A stretch of 64,000 nt of DNA, taken from NCBI RefSeq assembly GCF_001945445.1, contig NZ_MSXW01000002.1, positions 62,001 through 126,000 of the forward strand. The letters are read 5' to 3'. Shown in pieces: positions 62,308 through 64,000 of the stretch (the first letter of the stretch is position 1; each line of letters begins with the position of its first letter). Both the position numbers and the translations under genes were made by a program. Below the pieces are notes generated by a model. That model saw only the letters and a program-made list of their open reading frames with translations, was not told the DNA's origin and made no database searches. Source of the stretch: Pseudomonas sp. PA27(2017) (lineage in GTDB: Bacteria > Pseudomonadota > Gammaproteobacteria > Pseudomonadales > Pseudomonadaceae).

Positions 62308-62322
62308 TATGGCGCTTCGCCA
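62308..62322 (+). repeat. Short hairpin upstream of the HlyB-like gene
   Basis: ATGGCG, loop CTT, CGCCAT. It lies 22 bp before the preferred start of the exporter gene, in a 182-bp gap without another gene. Confidence 0.4.
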
Positions 62323-62344
62323 TCCCACATGCATGGATGCACAA

Positions 62345-64000
62345 ATGCTGAACGATTCAGCTGCCCACGGACCAGCCGCAGAGCTGGATACAGGTCTTGC
62401 CTGCCTGGTTATGTTGGCGCGCTTTCATAACGTTGCCGCTTCTCCTGAACAACTCACTCACGAATACGCCGAAGACGGCCGACTGTTTGGTCGCCCTGAA
62501 ATCCTACTGGCCGCGAAAAAGCTTGGACTGAAAGCCAAGTCCGCGCGTAGCTCGCTTTCGCGACTGACCCAGACGCCATTGCCTGCCATCGCCGTCGATA
62601 ACGATGGACGCTTTTTCATCATCGCCCGGATGGATGAAGGCAAGGCGCTGATTCATGATCCCCGCGCGCAGCGCCCAGAAGTGCTCACCCAAGAAGACCT
62701 TGAGGCACGCTGGACGGGCGAACTGCTGCTGATCCGATCCGAAGCCTCGATGGCGGGGGAGCTTTCGCGCTTCGACTTCACCTGGTTCATCCCCGCGATC
62801 GTCAAATACCGCAAGCTGTTAGGGGAGGTGCTGCTCGTTTCCTTCGTCCTGCAGATCTTCGCCTTGCTGACGCCGCTGTTTTTCCAAGTCGTCATGGACA
62901 AGGTGCTGGTGCACCGCGGCCTGACCACTCTGGACGTGATTGCCATCGGCCTGCTCGGCATCATGATTTTTGAAACATTGCTGTCGGGCTTACGAAGCTA
63001 TGTTTTCGCCCACACGGCCAGCCGAATCGATGTGGAGCTGGGGTCACGATTGTTTCGTCATCTGGTCACCTTGCCGCTGTCTTACTTCCAGGCGCGCCGG
63101 GTGGGTGACTCGGTCGCCCGAGTTCGGGAATTAGAAAACATCCGTAGCTTCCTGACCGGCAACGCGATAACGCTGGTGCTGGATGTGTTGTTCTCGGTGG
63201 TGTTTATCGCCGTGATGTTCATGTACAGCGGCTGGCTGACTCTGGTCGTCATTCTGTCACTGCCGCTGTATTTCATCGTGTCGCTGCTGATTACGCCTGT
63301 GTTGCGTGCGCGGTTGAACGAGAGCTTCACACGCGGGGCAGAAAATCAGGCGTTTCTGGTAGAAACCGTCAATGGTATCGACACCCTCAAATCCATGGCC
63401 GTCGAGCCCCAGGTCAATCGTAAGTGGGATAACCAGCTTGCCGGCTATGTGGCCGCAAGCTTCAAGACTCAGAACCTGTCGAACCTGGCCAACGAAAGCG
63501 TCGGTTTGATTGGCAAGCTGGTGACGGTAGCGACCCTATGGCTGGGCGCTCGACTGGTGATCGAAGGCCAATTGAGCGTAGGTCAACTGATCGCCTTCAA
63601 CATGCTGGCTGGCCGGGTGTCGCAGCCGATCATGCGCCTCGCTCAGCTATGGACGAACTTCCAGCAAACCGGCGTCTCGGTACAGCGCCTTGGCGACATT
63701 CTCAACACGCGAACAGAAATGTCCCAAGCCTCGCGCAGTGCGCTGCCTCCCCTTAAAGGCGATATCGAATTCGACCAGGTGCAGTTTCGCTACCGGCCAG
63801 ATGGATCTGAAGTGTTGCGCGGAGTCAGCTTAAGGATCCAGGCGGGCGAAGTGATCGGTGTCGTGGGCCGATCGGGCTCGGGCAAGAGTACGCTGACACG
63901 TCTCTTGCAGCGTTTGTACACCCCGGAACGGGGCCGTGTGCTGGTCGACGGTATGGATCTCGCTTTGGCAGACGTGTCGTCGCTGCGTAGGCAGATCGGC
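62345..64000 (+). CDS. Type I secretion ABC exporter, HlyB-like (3' end beyond window)
   Basis: The first 552 codons are present. An N-terminal C39-like domain (about residues 10-130) has DTGLACLVMLARFHNV, with Thr where a C39 peptidase has catalytic Cys, so it is a degenerate substrate-docking domain as in HlyB. The membrane domain closely matches HlyB (FDFTWFIPAIVKYRK; TPLFFQVVMDKVLVHRGL). The ATPase domain begins with Walker A GVVGRSGSGKST, and the window ends before Walker B. ATG 62345 is used; an in-frame ATG at 62333 is also possible. HlyD and an RTX-type substrate are expected beyond the edge. Confidence 0.9.
   Translation, partial: MLNDSAAHGPAAELDTGLACLVMLARFHNVAASPEQLTHEYAEDGRLFGRPEILLAAKKLGLKAKSARSSLSRLTQTPLPAIAVDNDGRFFIIARMDEGKALIHDPRAQRPEVLTQEDLEARWTGELLLIRSEASMAGELSRFDFTWFIPAIVKYRKLLGEVLLVSFVLQIFALLTPLFFQVVMDKVLVHRGLTTLDVIAIGLLGIMIFETLLSGLRSYVFAHTASRIDVELGSRLFRHLVTLPLSYFQARRVGDSVARVRELENIRSFLTGNAITLVLDVLFSVVFIAVMFMYSGWLTLVVILSLPLYFIVSLLITPVLRARLNESFTRGAENQAFLVETVNGIDTLKSMAVEPQVNRKWDNQLAGYVAASFKTQNLSNLANESVGLIGKLVTVATLWLGARLVIEGQLSVGQLIAFNMLAGRVSQPIMRLAQLWTNFQQTGVSVQRLGDILNTRTEMSQASRSALPPLKGDIEFDQVQFRYRPDGSEVLRGVSLRIQAGEVIGVVGRSGSGKSTLTRLLQRLYTPERGRVLVDGMDLALADVSSLRRQIG

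Overview
The window is chromosomal DNA from a Pseudomonas species. The assignment rests on gene content: a cmaX-crfX-cmpX-sigX-oprF block, a muxABC-opmB type efflux operon (one adaptor, two RND pumps, one outer-membrane factor), an acnD-prpF methylcitrate module, and gltA diverging from an sdhCDAB-sucAB-lpdG-sucCD cluster. Base composition is GC-rich with strong third-position GC, which explains the many long antisense ORFs. No tRNA, rRNA, CRISPR array, phage or complete insertion sequence was seen. Most of the window reads as core genome in several operons.

Layout. 1-1.9 kb: end of acnD, prpF, and a 139-bp MITE-like element inserted exactly at the prpF stop codon. 1.9-6 kb: LysE exporter, ppsR and the divergent ppsA. 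6.2-11.7 kb: alpha/beta hydrolase, RraA-like protein, CorA/ZntB-type transporter, crfX, cmpX, sigX, oprF. 11.7-12.9 kb: a small unknown gene with a near-perfect LexA (SOS) box upstream, and a small lipoprotein. 12.9-18.8 kb: a LysR regulator diverging from an acyl-CoA dehydrogenase, a TerC-family membrane protein with a structured leader, a periplasmic-binding-protein/OmpA fusion with a candidate Pho box, and xthA. 18.9-24.9 kb: tamA-tamB and tpx. 25-34.5 kb: a GbpR-type regulator diverging from a ChvE/GguA/GguB sugar ABC transporter, followed by an oxidative sugar pathway (dehydrogenase, IlvD/Edd dehydratase, KDGal kinase, lactonase). 34.5-43.9 kb: a composite repeat, then muxABC-opmB. 43.9-47.3 kb (minus strand): tusDCBE, ybiB/trpD2 and yqjG. 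47.4-60.5 kb: gltA and the nine-gene TCA cluster. 60.7-64 kb: a TolC-like protein and an HlyB-like ABC exporter cut by the window end, the start of a type I secretion locus.

How the genes work together. gltA, sdhCDAB, sucAB-lpdG and sucCD cover citrate synthesis and 2-oxoglutarate to fumarate. ppsA/ppsR control pyruvate to PEP, and acnD/prpF belong to propionate breakdown. The 26-34 kb block imports an aldose such as galactose or arabinose and oxidises it to a 2-keto-3-deoxy acid that is then phosphorylated; the aldolase is not in the window. The sigX block couples an envelope-stress ECF sigma factor to the major porin OprF.

The most interesting items are mainly regulatory: the SOS box beside an uncharacterised 104-aa protein, the Pho-box-like promoter of the PBP-OmpA fusion, the switch-like leader of the TerC gene, the MITE-like element and a second element sharing its terminal motif, an OprF without the usual cysteine linker, and the type I secretion locus at the right edge. 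I did not find clear evidence of a wholly new multi-gene system.
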